This document shows, piece by piece, positions 45,090-57,965 of a DNA stretch of 64,000 nt. Numbering within the stretch: the stretch's first letter is position 1; the number at the start of each line of letters is the position of its first letter. Location: positions 46,539,058 to 46,603,057 of the forward strand of contig CM049310.1 of the NCBI GenBank assembly GCA_026874595.1, written 5' to 3'. Source of the stretch: Sipunculus nudus. Its lineage: Eukaryota; Annelida; Sipuncula; Golfingiida; Sipunculidae. Made by a program: the position numbers and the translations under genes. The notes under the pieces were generated by a model that saw only the letters and a program-made list of their open reading frames with translations, searched no databases and was not told where the DNA came from.

Positions 45090-46630
45090 CAGGGTTGGCA
45101 GTTTTATCCACAGCCGGTTAAATGGATTCATCCAGATCAATCTGGATCAGATAAATCACGTGTATGCTGTGTATGGGTGTATGCTGTCTGTGAAGTACAC
45201 ATTTCATATTAAATTTAGCTTTCCACTGTAAAATAATAAGTTCTAATAAGAAACATTTTCTGGTTGACTGAATTATTATGTTACTATATAGTTATACATT
45301 AAACAAACATTTCTTGTCACAGATATCTATTGAGAGAGATGCCATGATCTTAATAATGTCTGAGACTTTAAATTATTTTTTTTCTTTAGAGTGACTTTTT
45401 AGAACATCACATATTTTGTACAATACACTATAAAAAAGCTAAACTGCTGTTCGCGCATGTGTAGTTAAACTCCACAATCATTGGTACCATATAATGAACT
45501 GTCATACATTCACAGATTAACATCTATTCTTAGAGCTGAGAGTGATGTACATGATGTGGTCATTCACTGCATAAATGACTTTAAGACCTACTCTCTAGTT
45601 TAATCAGGTATCAGTTGTACCCATAATGTGCATTATATTTCATCTTATGTTGTCTACATAGTCTTGTAAACCAAGCATCTGAAATACTGGTCAACATGAT
45701 GCATCCTACCTATAAATATGGAACCGGGTGTGGCAATCTGATTTGCCGCTTTGTTCAGGTATGTCACTGTTTCCAAAAGCTATTTTGTCATTTTCAAGTG
45801 CTTATAAAATGGTATGTAGTTAGATCAAGACGGCTGGATTACTGTGGCATGCCGCATGTGCAATGACATGTCTGGTTGTGTTTGAGAAAAACACTGCCAG
45901 CCATGTAAGTCACAACACCATTTGTTGCCCAAGTTTTTTTTTTTTCGCCCGGAATACAACCTAATTATATCAATGATATGCTCAAATATGAATTTTCCAA
46001 CACCATTAGCGTGTTGTGAGCCATATACACTAGAAGGTAGGCCTTCAAGATATAAAGGTAAATCAGCTGTCCATAACTTTATAAGGGTTCCCTCTGACAT
46101 GCCAACAATGAAATGCTTAAAAAGTTAAAAAGCTATCTTGCCCCAGTTTGTGTGTCTGAATGTGGGCGAGTCATGACAGCCTGAGAGGAGAAACCTCCAT
46201 TGGTTTCCCCATAAGTTGTCGACAATCGGCTGCAAATGTCACCCTGTAGCCTGCCCTTGACTTTATGTAAATTTTTGGTGGCTTAGGAAGATTCTATAAA
46301 GATGACACATCCTAATGAGAAATTGACCACTGGCCAGAAGAGTAACATGGCATAAGCTACAGTGGTTGCTGACAACAGTGTAACCTGAACCTGGAGGAAC
46401 TTGCCAACTGGATATCAAGCTTATATATTAATAATATATTAACAAACCACCTGAACTTATTTAACCTGACTAACATAAATGGTTATTTAATTAAATTTTA
46501 CAAGGTGATTCTAAGTTTGATCCAGTTTAATCCTGTATAATCCAGATGAAACTGGATTTAACAGGATTAAATACAGTTTTATCCATTAGCCTGGATTAAT
46601 CAACTTTTATCCAGATAAAACCAAACCCTG
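45090..46630 (+). mobile_element. TIR-type element upstream of the NR5B coding exons
   Basis: The left end CAGGGTTGGCAGTTTTATCCA (45090 onward) pairs imperfectly with the right end (to 46630, ...AACCAAACCCTG). Both ends are followed by stacked 'GGATTAA' / 'TTAATCC' / 'ATCCAG' words (45120-45150 and 46515-46610). The interior is noncoding. It lies in the presumed first intron or 5' flank of NR5B. The ends resemble nonautonomous hAT-like elements, but no 8-bp target duplication was established. Confidence 0.4.
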
Positions 46631-46759
46631 CTAACCAAAGTTCTTAATTTAATACTGACAGCAACAGAAATTAAACATAGTTTGACAGTTATTTTTCTCC
46701 TTTGGTCTACATATTTAAATGACCTTACCTCTAAAAGATACTGAACTAGAATACAGGTA

Positions 46760-47605
46760 GCCGACAAGTTACCACATGTATCTGCCGAAATCAGTGTGGG
46801 ACGGGTAAAGTGAGGCATTGATTGAGTGGCAAGGAGAAATAAGAGTGAGATATGTTGCAAATTAGCATGGATGTCTGCCACCAAAAAAAAAAAACATGAT
46901 TGTAGGTGGCGCCACCTGTTACTTGAAAGAGAAAGCTACCCAAGCTGTATACACATGCAAAATTCCTGGTGGATAAGTTAAACTACTGCTGAGATATGAG
47001 TAACTTTTACCCTAGGGCCTAGGCAAATGAACAGATGGACACTGTTCAAAACTGGTTGCAAGTAGGGCCACCAATTCTGTAAAGCTGTGTAAGAGCTATG
47101 CTAAAATTCTGGCTGATACAACAAGTGCTGAGATATGAGCATGGGTGTCTGCAGCGTGAACGTAAATGTAGGTAGTGCCACCTGTCATAAAATCAAGAAA
47201 GCTATCAAGGATTTCAGGTGTTAAAATTCAACCACTGCAGAGACCCAGACTTCAGAGTAACCCAAAGCCAATGAACAGATGGACGCTGTGCAAAAAGGTT
47301 GCAGGTGGCGCCACCAGTTTTTTTGTATGATATAAAGCTATCCAAGAGCTACACTTGTGCATTATTTCAGCCCAATTGGTCAAACAAGTCCAAAGACATT
47401 GGGGTTAATGTGTAAAAACAGATGCACAGATAGAGGCACTGCAGAGAGGAAAGGTCAGAGGTCAACGTAAAATGGTTAGCCACCAGGTCACATGTGAACT
47501 GATAACTGGATCAAGTTTCGGAAAAATTGGTCCAGTGATCTCGGAGTTCTCTGGAAATGAACGCACTGGCAGTGGAACCTGGTAAAAACATAGTATCTGT
47601 AATGT
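46760..47605 (-). mobile_element. Family B element, minus orientation
   Basis: The left edge TATCTGCCGAAATCAG (about 46779) corresponds to the TIR of the 15.8-kb element. The interior has reversed family B units with exact GGTGGCGCCACC at 46905 and 47304, and the 'gtcacatgtgaac' and 'agttctctgg' left-part markers near 47490-47555. The other TIR is truncated ('catagtatctgtaa', about 47589). Confidence 0.65.
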
Positions 47606-48759
47606 AGCAGTAATGCTGTATGAAGATAATCCCAACACCAAAAGCAAAGAACTGCTGATCAAGTTTTTACAAATATGGGACATTAGGTCTCTTTTAATAT
47701 GTTCATATTCTTATTGGCTTATTGCAACACCACTTCAGACTTTATATCAACAGGATGACTTTGACAAGGTTAGGAAAGGAATGATATTACAAATGGACTT
47801 TGGAAGTGAAAAGTAGTACTGTAAATACTGTAGGTACTGTAAATGTTTGCACAAAGAGTCTTGAAAGAGAGGCATGGGCTTTCCGAGTATTATTTCAAAA
47901 TCCATTTGATGAAGAAAATTCTTTAATTCTCATCTTATCTCAACCAAATTTTATACTTGTTTGTTACAGCAGGCTTATCCTTAAATGTGACCTTTTGGCA
48001 CTACATGTTACTTAGGTGTTACCCTGGGCAAGCCAACCCTTGTTTTAATATAATAGTGCACCAGTGGTACCTTATCTAGACTTCATCCTGTGTAACAGTT
48101 TTCCCCACTGACAACAGCAACTCTGGCCAAACTATCACACTCAATGTGAGACTTTTCACTGACAATTTTAATTTTTTAAAACAATTTTTCATTGTGAATG
48201 AAGGTGTGCTAGACGGGCACAAACACACCAACATCATGATGATAATTTATACCAAATGTTAACAGATAATAATACCTGTTCTTTGGCAAAATCTCTCTAA
48301 AACCAAAGTACTAGGTTTCATTACTCAAATTTTAGTCTGTTAAATGGATGATTCACCCATGCAGGTCATTAAACCTCTCCCCACCTCAAAATAGTACCCC
48401 AGAACCACTCTTTTCGGCGGCAAGTTTTCAAAACATTTCACTCAGTGCAAAGTTAGGCACAGACTTGTCTTTTTACCTGCCAAGTCAGTCAGCTAGATGA
48501 TAAAATTTACACACCTTAATGTGTCTGTCATGTACCCAAAATGATTCACTGGAATATTTAATTTTAAAACTTGTTCCCTAATATTTAGTCCATTCCACCA
48601 GGGAGTATCAATAAGTATTTGGAGAGATCTTTTTTCATAGAGTTCTTACTTACCAGTGAATGATTTTGGTACGGTACTTTTGTATCAACTGAGAAAGGAA
48701 TAGAGAGATTGGGAGTAAAATAGATACGGCAAATTTATTATACAAGAAAATAATAAATA
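47606..48759. other. No gene seen
   Basis: AT-rich intergenic DNA. The short open frames (67 and 71 codons) have no recognisable domain. Confidence 0.35.
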
Positions 48760-49889
48760 CAGTCAAACCCACTTATTGTCATGTCGCCCGTACATATTAA
48801 TGTAATTATGACAATAACCAGAATATGATATTATGAGGGCTTCAAAACTGCAGTCCTTCTGAGTCAGATAAGATGCTTCATGTCTTACATGGCATTAAAT
48901 AATTGAACAATAACGAGGAAGCTGAAACGTTTATGATTACAGTTGAGCCCACTTTGTGTCATATCGGTTATTAGAAAATCCTGTTTATTGTCACATAAAT
49001 CTGAAATCCCAAACCATTTCCTATATACACAATGGTAAATCTGACCGTTTAATATCATTGAATATTGTCATAATCCTGTTTATTGTCATACTTCGAACCC
49101 TTGGCAGTGATACTAGTTTGCAGTTAATATCACATCAAACGCAGACACAGGGACCGACGAGGCAGTCAGGCGTATCAAACGATCACATCTCCAACCTGTG
49201 TGCAGCATGCAAGTGTAGTGATGCATGCGGGTCACTCCCCGTCACTGAGCTAATTAACGTCTTAAGATACCACAGTAATCCAGTTCATTGCGCATCTTCA
49301 TATGTTAATAAGGGCGATGTTTGCGATCATGTCATGCATAATGAACTCCTAGCCTTTTGCAAGGCAGTGGTTTACACCTCGGTGATGTTTCGCCGAAAGA
49401 AATAAAGTACAAGTTGCAAACATTGCGTATGACTGGAAATCCCCTAGAAGGGCGAGCACTAGAGGAGATACCCGGTCCAAAACCTCAATCACGACGAGAC
49501 TTAAGAATGTTGACAATGGCATGGCGATACCAGCTCCCCTAACAGTCCTTTTATAAAGACGATCATGGGAGTTTGAGTCATTAATAAGATATCTGGAATA
49601 TAAGGAGCAATAGTCGGGGAAAGAATTATCTAGTAAATTAATTTGCCTTCACATGATGTTATAACTGTGATGCATATTTCCAGACATTTGACCTCATGAC
49701 CAAGACACTACGTCTTTTTCTGTTGGCAGGTCAGATTGTTGTCAGTTATTGCATTAATATCATTTGGGACATAACGCTTCTTCTAGGATTCTATAGTATA
49801 TCGATGTTGAAGCCTGCATAATGTCACATCCCGGTTATTATCATAATTCATGCCTGCACCACTGACATGACAATATGCGGGCTTGACTG
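48760..49889 (+). mobile_element. TIR DNA-transposon relic (pogo/Tigger-like ends), 1.13 kb
   Basis: The left end CAGTCAAACCCACTTATTGT and the right end (reverse complement CAGTCAAGCCCGCATATTGT) agree over about 27 bp. Internal near-copies of the end ('acagttgagcccactttgtgtca', 'cctgtttattgtcat') suggest rearrangement. A 149-codon frame (48956-49405) contains CAACKCSDACGSLP and ends SVMFRRKK, but I cannot assign it to a transposase. CAGT... ends next to TA are typical of pogo/Tigger elements. Confidence 0.5.
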
Positions 49890-52078
49890 TGCTTATATTG
49901 CAGAACAGCATATCAAGTCAAGTTTATGTGCACCTAACATTTTGTTTCCTGCAGTGTTTTGTGCAAGCTTCATAAATGTCTGAAAAAAGGCAGTGCTGTG
50001 AAACTTCACAAGTGATTATGAGAGGAATTACAAGGGGATTTTTAGCCATAAGCACTGCCCACATTGCATGCTTAATTTCATCTTTGCAAAACATTATTGC
50101 CGTGTTAACTGTAGGTGTGATAACATGACAACAGTATTCATACCTGCAGAAAAGAAATGCAATAATACTGGTTTAAGCATGGTTTCTTAACATTTTAATT
50201 AGCCAAAATTTTGACAGTGATTGACCCCCCCACAGATCACTACACCAGGCGTTCCACACCAAGGAGGGAGATCTAAGCATTTGAAATGCCAGACAGACTT
50301 CAGGCTTTAGACCTCATTGATGATGGATCACCTTGCTGTCGTTTAAGGTGATATTAATTATGAACTGGTATCATAGCCTAATCAGCCTAGATTTCAAACA
50401 TCACAAAAATGGGATTATGACAAAATTACATGACATCAAACAGTCAGATTTACCACTGTATATAGGAAAAAGTTTTGGATTTAGGTTTATGGGACAATAA
50501 ATGGGAATTTCTATTAACCAATATGACACTAAGTGGGCTAAACTGTTTTATGTCAGGCAGATAAACAATGGTTGATGTCAAACCTTGCTGTGGGATGGAG
50601 TAGACACCTTTTTCCACACAGGTCTGTCCTTCCCCTAAAACTGACACTTTCTATTGGCTGGCACATGGAAACTAAGTGCTGCAGATGTGTAGTAATAAAA
50701 TGTGTAAAGCATGTCAGACACTGAATTTTCACAAAATTTACTGTATGAAAAAAAAGAACCCCAAAGAAATCATCTAAATTCACCCTTTTGCATAACCTGA
50801 ATTTACATCTTTCACAAATGTGTGTCCTCACTAACTTCATATTAAGTATTAATAAGGCCAAAAAGTGCGTTTAAAATTACCCCTGATGACCAATAGGCAA
50901 TACCTGTCTACAATGATTGTCAAATCTGGTAGGGCTTCAGCAAGCTTATTTTATTTATGACAGATGACACCTGCACTTTCCAAACTATCAATACGATATA
51001 ATATTGTAAATCCTTTATCTTAGCTTATTACACTTTATATGACCATCTGTCAAATTACTGTCATTACATTGACAATTTTACTGCGTCATACGAACGACTT
51101 CTTAACTGGTCGAGAATGAAGTCGCCATTACGTTGACAAACTGCGACGTTCCAACAATGGAGCAGGTCTCAGAAAACGTTCTGGTAGCGAACTTTATTGC
51201 AAATTAAAACCAATAGCATAATACTTGTCCCTCCTCTACACTGAGGATCATGCTTTGTACATCCACAACATGCATCTCGAAGCCAGTTCGGCTTGAAATG
51301 AGGCTGGGAAGGCAATGCAAACTGACGCGCACCTGTCCTAGATTCCATTAATGTTGACTTCCGGGCCGTTTGGCTACACAATATGACAATTATAAACATT
51401 TCTGATACAAACCCTTTGCCAAAGGAATTTCATGTGAAATTCTTGTCAGTAGAAAGTATGTTCTGCCAAAACCGGGTGGTTGAATGTTGACAAACTGGCC
51501 AATGCGTCCCTGACCTTCTTCCCCGCACAAAGGAAGGTGGAGGACGTGGAGGCAGAAAGGGAGCTTGTAGTTCATACATTTAAAAAATCTTTATTTCACT
51601 TGAAAGTATTATTGATGTATCGATAACCATTCTACTCGCAAATAGATGGTATATCAAGATACTGTGTAAAAAATATGTTTTAAACATATGATGACGAGAT
51701 GCAACAATTTTAATTAGTCGACAAAAGAGGTCTGAATTCCCATCGCCCTTTCACGTCACAAGCGTAACTGTAAAGAACTACGGGCCAGACATAGGGCACG
51801 AGAACCTTAAACATATTTCATTGTAAGCCCATAACAAAATCCCCCAGTGTTAAATGCGTGACAAATATGTATTAAGTAATCGACATAAAAGGGAAAATAG
51901 AGCGAAATATGTTGCATTTCAGTGATATTTATGATTAATAATGGCAGCCACATCCGGGGATGTGCGACCCAACCGTGTGGAGTGCACATCGGGCATGGGA
52001 CTGTGATGGGAGGGGTCGTATAAAATGACCCGAAAAAACAGAATATAAATTTCTAAGACCATTCGACAATACAGTGCT
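49890..52078. other. Mostly unassigned; possible exon-like frames at 51.17-51.58 kb
   Basis: Minus-strand frames 51169-51399 and 51390-51575 lie in DNA that is less AT-rich. The first contains FKPNWLRDACCGCTKHDPQC, reminiscent of the WLRDxCxCxxC motif in the N-terminal domain of gamma-butyrobetaine/trimethyllysine dioxygenases. No catalytic dioxygenase exons were found nearby. This region could also hold the NR5B promoter or noncoding exon. Confidence 0.3.
51169..51399 (-). pseudogene. Possible exon fragment with WLRD-C-C motif
   Basis: A 76-codon frame is preceded by an acceptor-like TTGTGTAG (about 51378) and contains PNWLRDACCGCTKHDPQC. This resembles the zinc-binding N-terminal domain of BBOX1/TMLHE-type dioxygenases. 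The similarity is short and rests only on spacing of W, R, D and Cys. The frame loses resemblance after the last Cys, where a GTGTAG could serve as donor. Confidence 0.2.
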
Positions 52079-52286
52079 CAGGGGCGGATCCAGGATTTAG
52101 GGAAAGGAGGGGTCCAGCCCAGGTGGACTAATGACACAACTAAAAAAGGTCTCCAGGTCCGAAAGTGTGTGTGTGTGTGGGGTGGGGGGGGGGGGGGGTT
52201 CAGGCCACAAAATTGGTCTGAAACCCTTTAAAAAGGTTGTCTTAAAAAAAAGGGGGGGGGGTTCAGGACACCTGGATCAGCTCCTG
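52079..52286 (+). mobile_element. About 208-bp MITE, copy 1 (CAGGGGCGGATCCAGG ends)
   Basis: The left end CAGGGGCGGATCCAGG pairs with the right end (reverse complement CAGGAGCTGATCCAGG). The interior has 'ggtctccaggtccgaaa', 'ggtctgaaaccctttaaaaaggttgt' and G-tracts at 52180-52198 and 52251-52260. A second copy is at 63183. There is no coding capacity. Confidence 0.75.
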
Positions 52287-52396
52287 GTGCGAATATTACA
52301 CTATTTACTGAACGCAAAGTGTGCACTAGCATTTCATTAGTATTATTTTATAACATCTGTGCGTTTCACCACGCCATGACTCATGGGGCCACGGGG

Positions 52397-52431
<35 letters not shown>

Positions 52432-53803
52432 TTAATATGTTATGCAATTTTAGATTCGAAATGTCATGATTTTTTTAATATTCAAAAAGTCATGTAAACC
52501 ATGAAATCTTTTTTTTTCCAGAATGAAACTGGAATACGTCTTAGCTATTGAAAGAACATATTTGTAAATACAATTAACTATTTAATCTTTCTAATCTTTT
52601 ATCATTATTTGCCTAAATAAAAATGGTCACTGCATGTCTTAATTTTCTGTTTCATATGTAAAAGCACGTCATGAATATTTGTGAAGCATCATGAATAAGT
52701 CCTAAATAATTGATCTGACGAAAATGTGTAACTTTTGTAGACACGATATCAAAGAGGTGCTCAAAACAATTAATTAAATATCTTAATTATTGGATGCAAA
52801 TGAATCATTAGCATGATACTCCCATGTTCCCATTTAATAAGAACGAGATGTTCAAGCATACACGAAGTCAGTCGTTTTAAGAGGCCTAGCTTGTACTGAT
52901 ATTCTTCATTTCCTCTAAAACTAGCCTATAAGAATGGTATCCCAACTTGCTTTTTCGTGACTTCCATGCACAATGTGGAGTCTGTAGATTACCCCTTCAT
53001 GCAGTTACCTATGAATATATAACACTTTATATACACAAATGTGCGATTTAACACATATTTCTATTGATTAATGTTCAGTTTATCCATGTATATATTGAAC
53101 ATTTGACCATTGTTAAACATTACTGCACTAGTTTGTAATAATGGAGGAAATGAAAAAGAAAAACATGAACATAAAAATACACAGACCTGACGAATTATAC
53201 ATGATTGCCGCCAAATAAAAGATGGCTACCGGGCTGTATATATAGATGTACTTCATTTCTCTCTGGACAAGTCAATTAATTATTGGTGTTACATGTACTC
53301 CATGCTTTCCAGAATGACTAGTTAAGATAACAGGCCGCCTTTCAACATGCATGTACAACGTAATGCATGCACATAGGTGTGTTATAACCATAGGAACTTA
53401 TTTTTGGTTCAATTTCCTTTCTAAGAGTAACAGACCATTTTTAATACTGTATATAGACCATGAAGAATAATGACATGTGACCTAATGTATTACAAAATGT
53501 TCAGTACATGCTGTATAAAATTAACCTTCACTTGACATTGGCAATCGTCATTTAAAATACCGTGTCCTTGCATTATTATACAATGCATGGGATATGATAA
53601 ATTACCATACATTAAACTCTGTCAAGTGACTACACTAGCGATAAAAAATTACTGAATATCAATTACTTTTTGACAGGGCTTTTAAGGCGAATTCATGTGA
53701 GACGAACGTGTAATTAAGTTAAATGTGTCCATTCTGTTATTATGCATTTCAGGTGTATATAGAATACAGTGATCTACGGGGAAATATATCAGTATCTGTC
53801 AAG

Positions 53804-53867
<64 letters not shown>

Positions 53868-54394
53868 GGTAGACGTAAACTTGCACTCGGTGCTATTATA
53901 TAGTTGCGCAAAAATATAAAAAAGGGACCAACAGCAAAAACGTAATTCATTTGTGATTCATTTACATCTTCTTTTCTTTATTGCGAGCTTTGAATGATAG
54001 ACTTTGGTTCAATTTATGATTTAACTATGATATATTAAATCTAAACCTGGTTTAGAATTAACTTATACTGGAAACATTAACCTTTTTTTCTGAAACCTTA
54101 TACTTATTATGTAAGTATGTATGGATGGATGTATAGTTTATATATATATTTATATATGTGTGTGTGTGTCTGCGAGTCCCCCCTTCCCAACCCTGGAAGA
54201 TAAATTGACGCCACTTGTGACAATGAGAGACACTAGGCTTGTAAGCCTGTGCAGTTTCGCTAGAAACTTTTGTATTCAGCCAAAATGAACTGATAGCGTA
54301 ATATAATACACGTTTTGTGACAAGTGACTAAGTATTTTTAACTGTAAAATCGCAGTATAATCCAAGGACGTAGGTGAGAATCCTATATTATATC
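52287..54394. other. No gene seen; AT-rich with (TA)n tracts
   Basis: (TA)n lies at 52398-52428 (partly shared with MITE flank DNA) and 53809-53868, and (TG)n near 54155-54170. No recognised protein or RNA gene. Confidence 0.45.
53809..53868. repeat. (TA)n microsatellite
   Basis: About 60 bp of almost uninterrupted TA repeats. Confidence 0.95.
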
Positions 54395-54830
54395 CTGAAA
54401 TCTAAGGAACACTCGGAGAACAAAATTAACTATAAATCAAAAGCAAGAGTACTTAAAGGGAACAGTAACCATAAGTCAGAGCGCAGAACCAGAGTACTCT
54501 GAGAGGAAACTAACCAGAAGTCAGATCAAAGTTCCTGAGTACTCTGAGAAAAAAAAACTAATCAGAAATAAGAGCAAAATGCAAGAGCACTCGGTGAAAA
54601 AACTATCCAGAAATCAGAGCAAAACACAAGAGCACTCGAAGAGAAAACTAACCAGAAATCAGAGCAAATTTCCAAAGTACTTGGAGACATAACTAATCAG
54701 AGCAAAATGCCAGAGCACTCGGAGAGAAAACTAGCAAGAAATCAGAGCAAAGTTTCTGAGTACTGGAGTAAAAATTAATAAGAAATCAGAGCCAAATGCC
54801 AGAGCACTCGGAGAGAAAACTAATCGCCCA
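54395..54830 (-). repeat. About 45-bp minisatellite, left block
   Basis: The unit carries 'ctaatcagaaatcagagcaaa', 'atgccagagcactcggagag' and 'aaaa'. About ten copies differ by a few bases each. The same unit reappears in about two copies at 59.89-60.01 kb, on the far side of the family A/retrotransposon block. Confidence 0.85.
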
Positions 54831-55157
54831 TTACAGGTTACATTGGCCTTATTTATGGTTTCCAAGAATATTTTACCAAGAACTCCATAGCTGCTAAGTT
54901 AGAAGTTGTACGTCCACTCGTTAGAATTTGTGCCAGTCTGACCAAAAGGGTGCTAAAATCATTTTCTGACACAAAGCTCGCAGAATATAGGGCACAGTGA
55001 CATTATTTTAGGTTTCCAGGTACATTTAACAGGAACCTCCCTGGATCTTGATGAAATTAAAAGTTTCTAGGTCCAGCTGAAACCAATCGTGCAAATCCGT
55101 CTTATAGGGTGATAAATCATGTTCTTTCACATATCTTGCAGCATATAGGTCACAGTG
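54831..55157 (-). repeat. Family A units, minus orientation, left of the retrotransposon
   Basis: Degenerate family A text ('gcagaatatagggcacagtgac', 'aggtttccaggtacatttaacaggaacctccctgga', 'ttctaggtccagc') ends at 'atataggtcacagtg', where the retrotransposon begins. Confidence 0.65.
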
Positions 55158-57965
55158 TGGTGATGTGCGTGCACAGGGCTTAAAATAGTGTCTATTGCTG
55201 TAGTGTAGTATAGTTGCTTTGTCTTCTCACTTTCAGCTGCAGCCGTCATTGAGGTCACCTGACCGAAAAGAAAGTCGAATACGTAAGTCCTTCTTGGTGG
55301 TACGTAGCTTTTGCTCACAGTTCCTCCCTGTGACTCACCACTGCTCGCCCTGTGGAGATACACAGGGCAGGTGCAGTGCTGGCCTCCTTGCCTCGAAGGA
55401 GCCCACCCTCAGCGACCGGAGGTCCACGAAATACGTCTTTCATAGTCAGGGTACGAAGAGGGAGAGTTACTTACCAAACAAACACAACTACCGATGACCG
55501 AGACGAGCCCAGCCTCAACACCATGCATTGGAATGCTAAAGGGGCTTCGAACAAGAAAATGGAACTTGAACACTTCCAGCATGACACAAGGATAAATATC
55601 TACTCTACACAAAAGACGCAACTACAGGAGGGTATGTCTTTTAAGACAAGAGGATATCAGGTATTCAAGAGTGAACGCCAAAGTAGGAAGAAAGGAGGGG
55701 TATTATCTCTAGTAGTAAACAATATCAATACCATTGAAACAAAGACATTCATGGATGGAGTAGAGTACATCAAAAACAAAATATTCACGAAAAGCAGCCA
55801 ACTCGTACTGGTCAAATACTACTGCTCAAATGACAAGAATCTCTCCTTAGATACCATTGAAGTCCAGGACACAAGGTACCTCATCGTTGGAGGATTTAAC
55901 AGCCTGTCCAAGAGCATGGGATACAACACAATGGACAAGAGAGGAGACGATACAGAGTTATGGCAAGACGAGAACCATCTGATGCTAGCCAACAACCCCA
56001 AGAACAAACCCACCTTCTATTCTAAACGCTGGAATACAACTATCACTCCAGACTTGGCACTCCGCACAAAAAACCTGCATTAGAATCTCCCTGGGACAGC
56101 TGGACAACAACTTGGAGGAAGTGACCACCACCCTGTCCTCCTAACTAAATCAGAAGGCAAAATACGCAATATGCCACAATAAGCAAGGTTGAATTACAAA
56201 AAAACTAACTGGAACACCTTCAAAATATGAACAAATAATCAGGGTCTAGCAGTTGAGGGACGAAACATTAACAGTATTGTCAAAGACTTCAATGCAAGCA
56301 TCATCAAGGCAGCCAAAGAAACTATCCCTCGAGGAGTCCGAAAAAAATACACTCAATACTGTACACAGGGGCTAAAAAATATACATGAAAACCTCACTAG
56401 AGCTAGGAACGAGGCCGAAAACAACCCCGGCGAAAGAAACAACATCAAATTACAACAAAGCAAGGCCAAATACCTCAAGACTAATATAGAGTGTATGAGT
56501 ATGAACTGGAGGAATGAGACAGCCAGTCTCAACACGGAGAAAGACGCCACCAAGTTCTGGAAATTGACCAGGTCTCTGAATGATCAAGATGCTGAAGGAC
56601 AACGGATCACCTTGCAGATGTCAAGCAAAACAATAACAGGAAGAGACTTCGGAAATAATCTGAGGAAAGCCATCAAATGCCTACAGAAGAAGACATCTCC
56701 AGGTCCAGACAACATCACCAACGAAATGAAACAGCACATTGGTAACACTGCCATTAAGAAATTACAGGACATATTTAATACCAGCTGGACCTGCAGAAAT
56801 CTTTTAACAAAGTATGGAAGGATTGGCTACTCGTCAAGCTACTCCGCAGTGAAATCCACTGGAACATGTAAAACTGGATAAAGTCTTAACTGTACAACCG
56901 CAGAGTCACAGTAGATGGGCACAGTGGACAGAAAGTGTTGCTGTGAGAGGTATTAATACAAGGGGGAGTCCTTTCACCATCTTTGCCCATCCTCTTTATG
57001 AATGATTTCATCCCAGAACTACCCAGAGGAGTACATGCTTTCCTCTTTCCTGATGACCTTGTTCTCTTGGGCACATAAGTGTATGGAAGAACAGCCACAT
57101 ACAGAATGCATCTGACCCTAGATAACCTCTTGTACTGGACAAACAACTATTGCATCACCACCAACAAGGAAGCATCAAGTGGCACACTCTTTACAATCTA
57201 AAACAAAGCAAAGGCCAGTAAGCTGACCCTGGGAAATGCAAATCTAATGTATGTAGACCATCATACATACTTAAGGATAACCTTTGACGAAAGACAGACA
57301 TAGAAACAACACACCCAAAATGCAGAAGCAAATGCCAGAAGAAAACTGAACATTATGAGAAAGCTTGCCGGTACTCAGTATGGGGAGCAAATGAGAACAT
57401 CCTAAAGAGTGTTTACCAAAGCACAGTGCGTCCCCATCTTGAGTATGGATACAACACCTGGATGACTGCTGCTCAGACACTCCACTAGACCCAGCACAGG
57501 CCCTGCGTATCATCATGGGGGGAATGAGATCAACACCAATTGGGAAGATGCAAAGAAACAACCTGCATACAAAAACTGTGCAATAGAAGATGATTCAAAG
57601 CACTGGTTCACTTGATGAAGGTACGGTCATCCAAGGATCACCTAATGAAACAGCTTTGTTAGAGAAGCAAGGGTACTAAAGGATAGTTCCAGACCAAGCT
57701 CCCTGCACACGTTTAAACTCTGACCACGGACGTAATACCACCATCGGGAGAGGAAGAAACAGCCATGACTGCATGTACAAAGATGAACACAGCAGTGCAA
57801 ACATGAAAGCCCCAATGCATCTTAGCCATCAGCGATGAGAGATACCCGAAGGAGGCATGTCTATGAGTCCAACCACGACACGGGAGAAGCTGCACGTCCC
57901 AGTGTTAAAACTTCGGAAGACACACATTTTACCAGAAGAACCGAATGTGATGGCGATGGAAAAGA
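55158..57965 (+). mobile_element. Dead non-LTR retrotransposon (endonuclease plus reverse transcriptase)
   Basis: A 5' leader precedes an AP-endonuclease-like domain (MHWNAKGASNKK at about 55523; TQLQEGMSFKTRGYQVF; NTTITPDLAL at about 56035), which is open from 55352 to 56083. Reverse transcriptase follows in broken frames: TSPGPDNITNEM at about 56694, GGVLSP-like at about 56960, the active-site region at 57046-57057, and TYLRITFDERQT with EANARRKLNIMRKLAG at about 57265-57370. The layout and motifs match jockey/RTE-like elements common in molluscs. The catalytic GDFN of the endonuclease reads GGFN (55889-55900) and the RT box reads FPDD instead of YADD. Much of the RT core is deleted between 56.8 and 56.95 kb. 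A 13-14 bp repeat (ATAGG...TCACAGTG) flanks the element. Confidence 0.8.
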
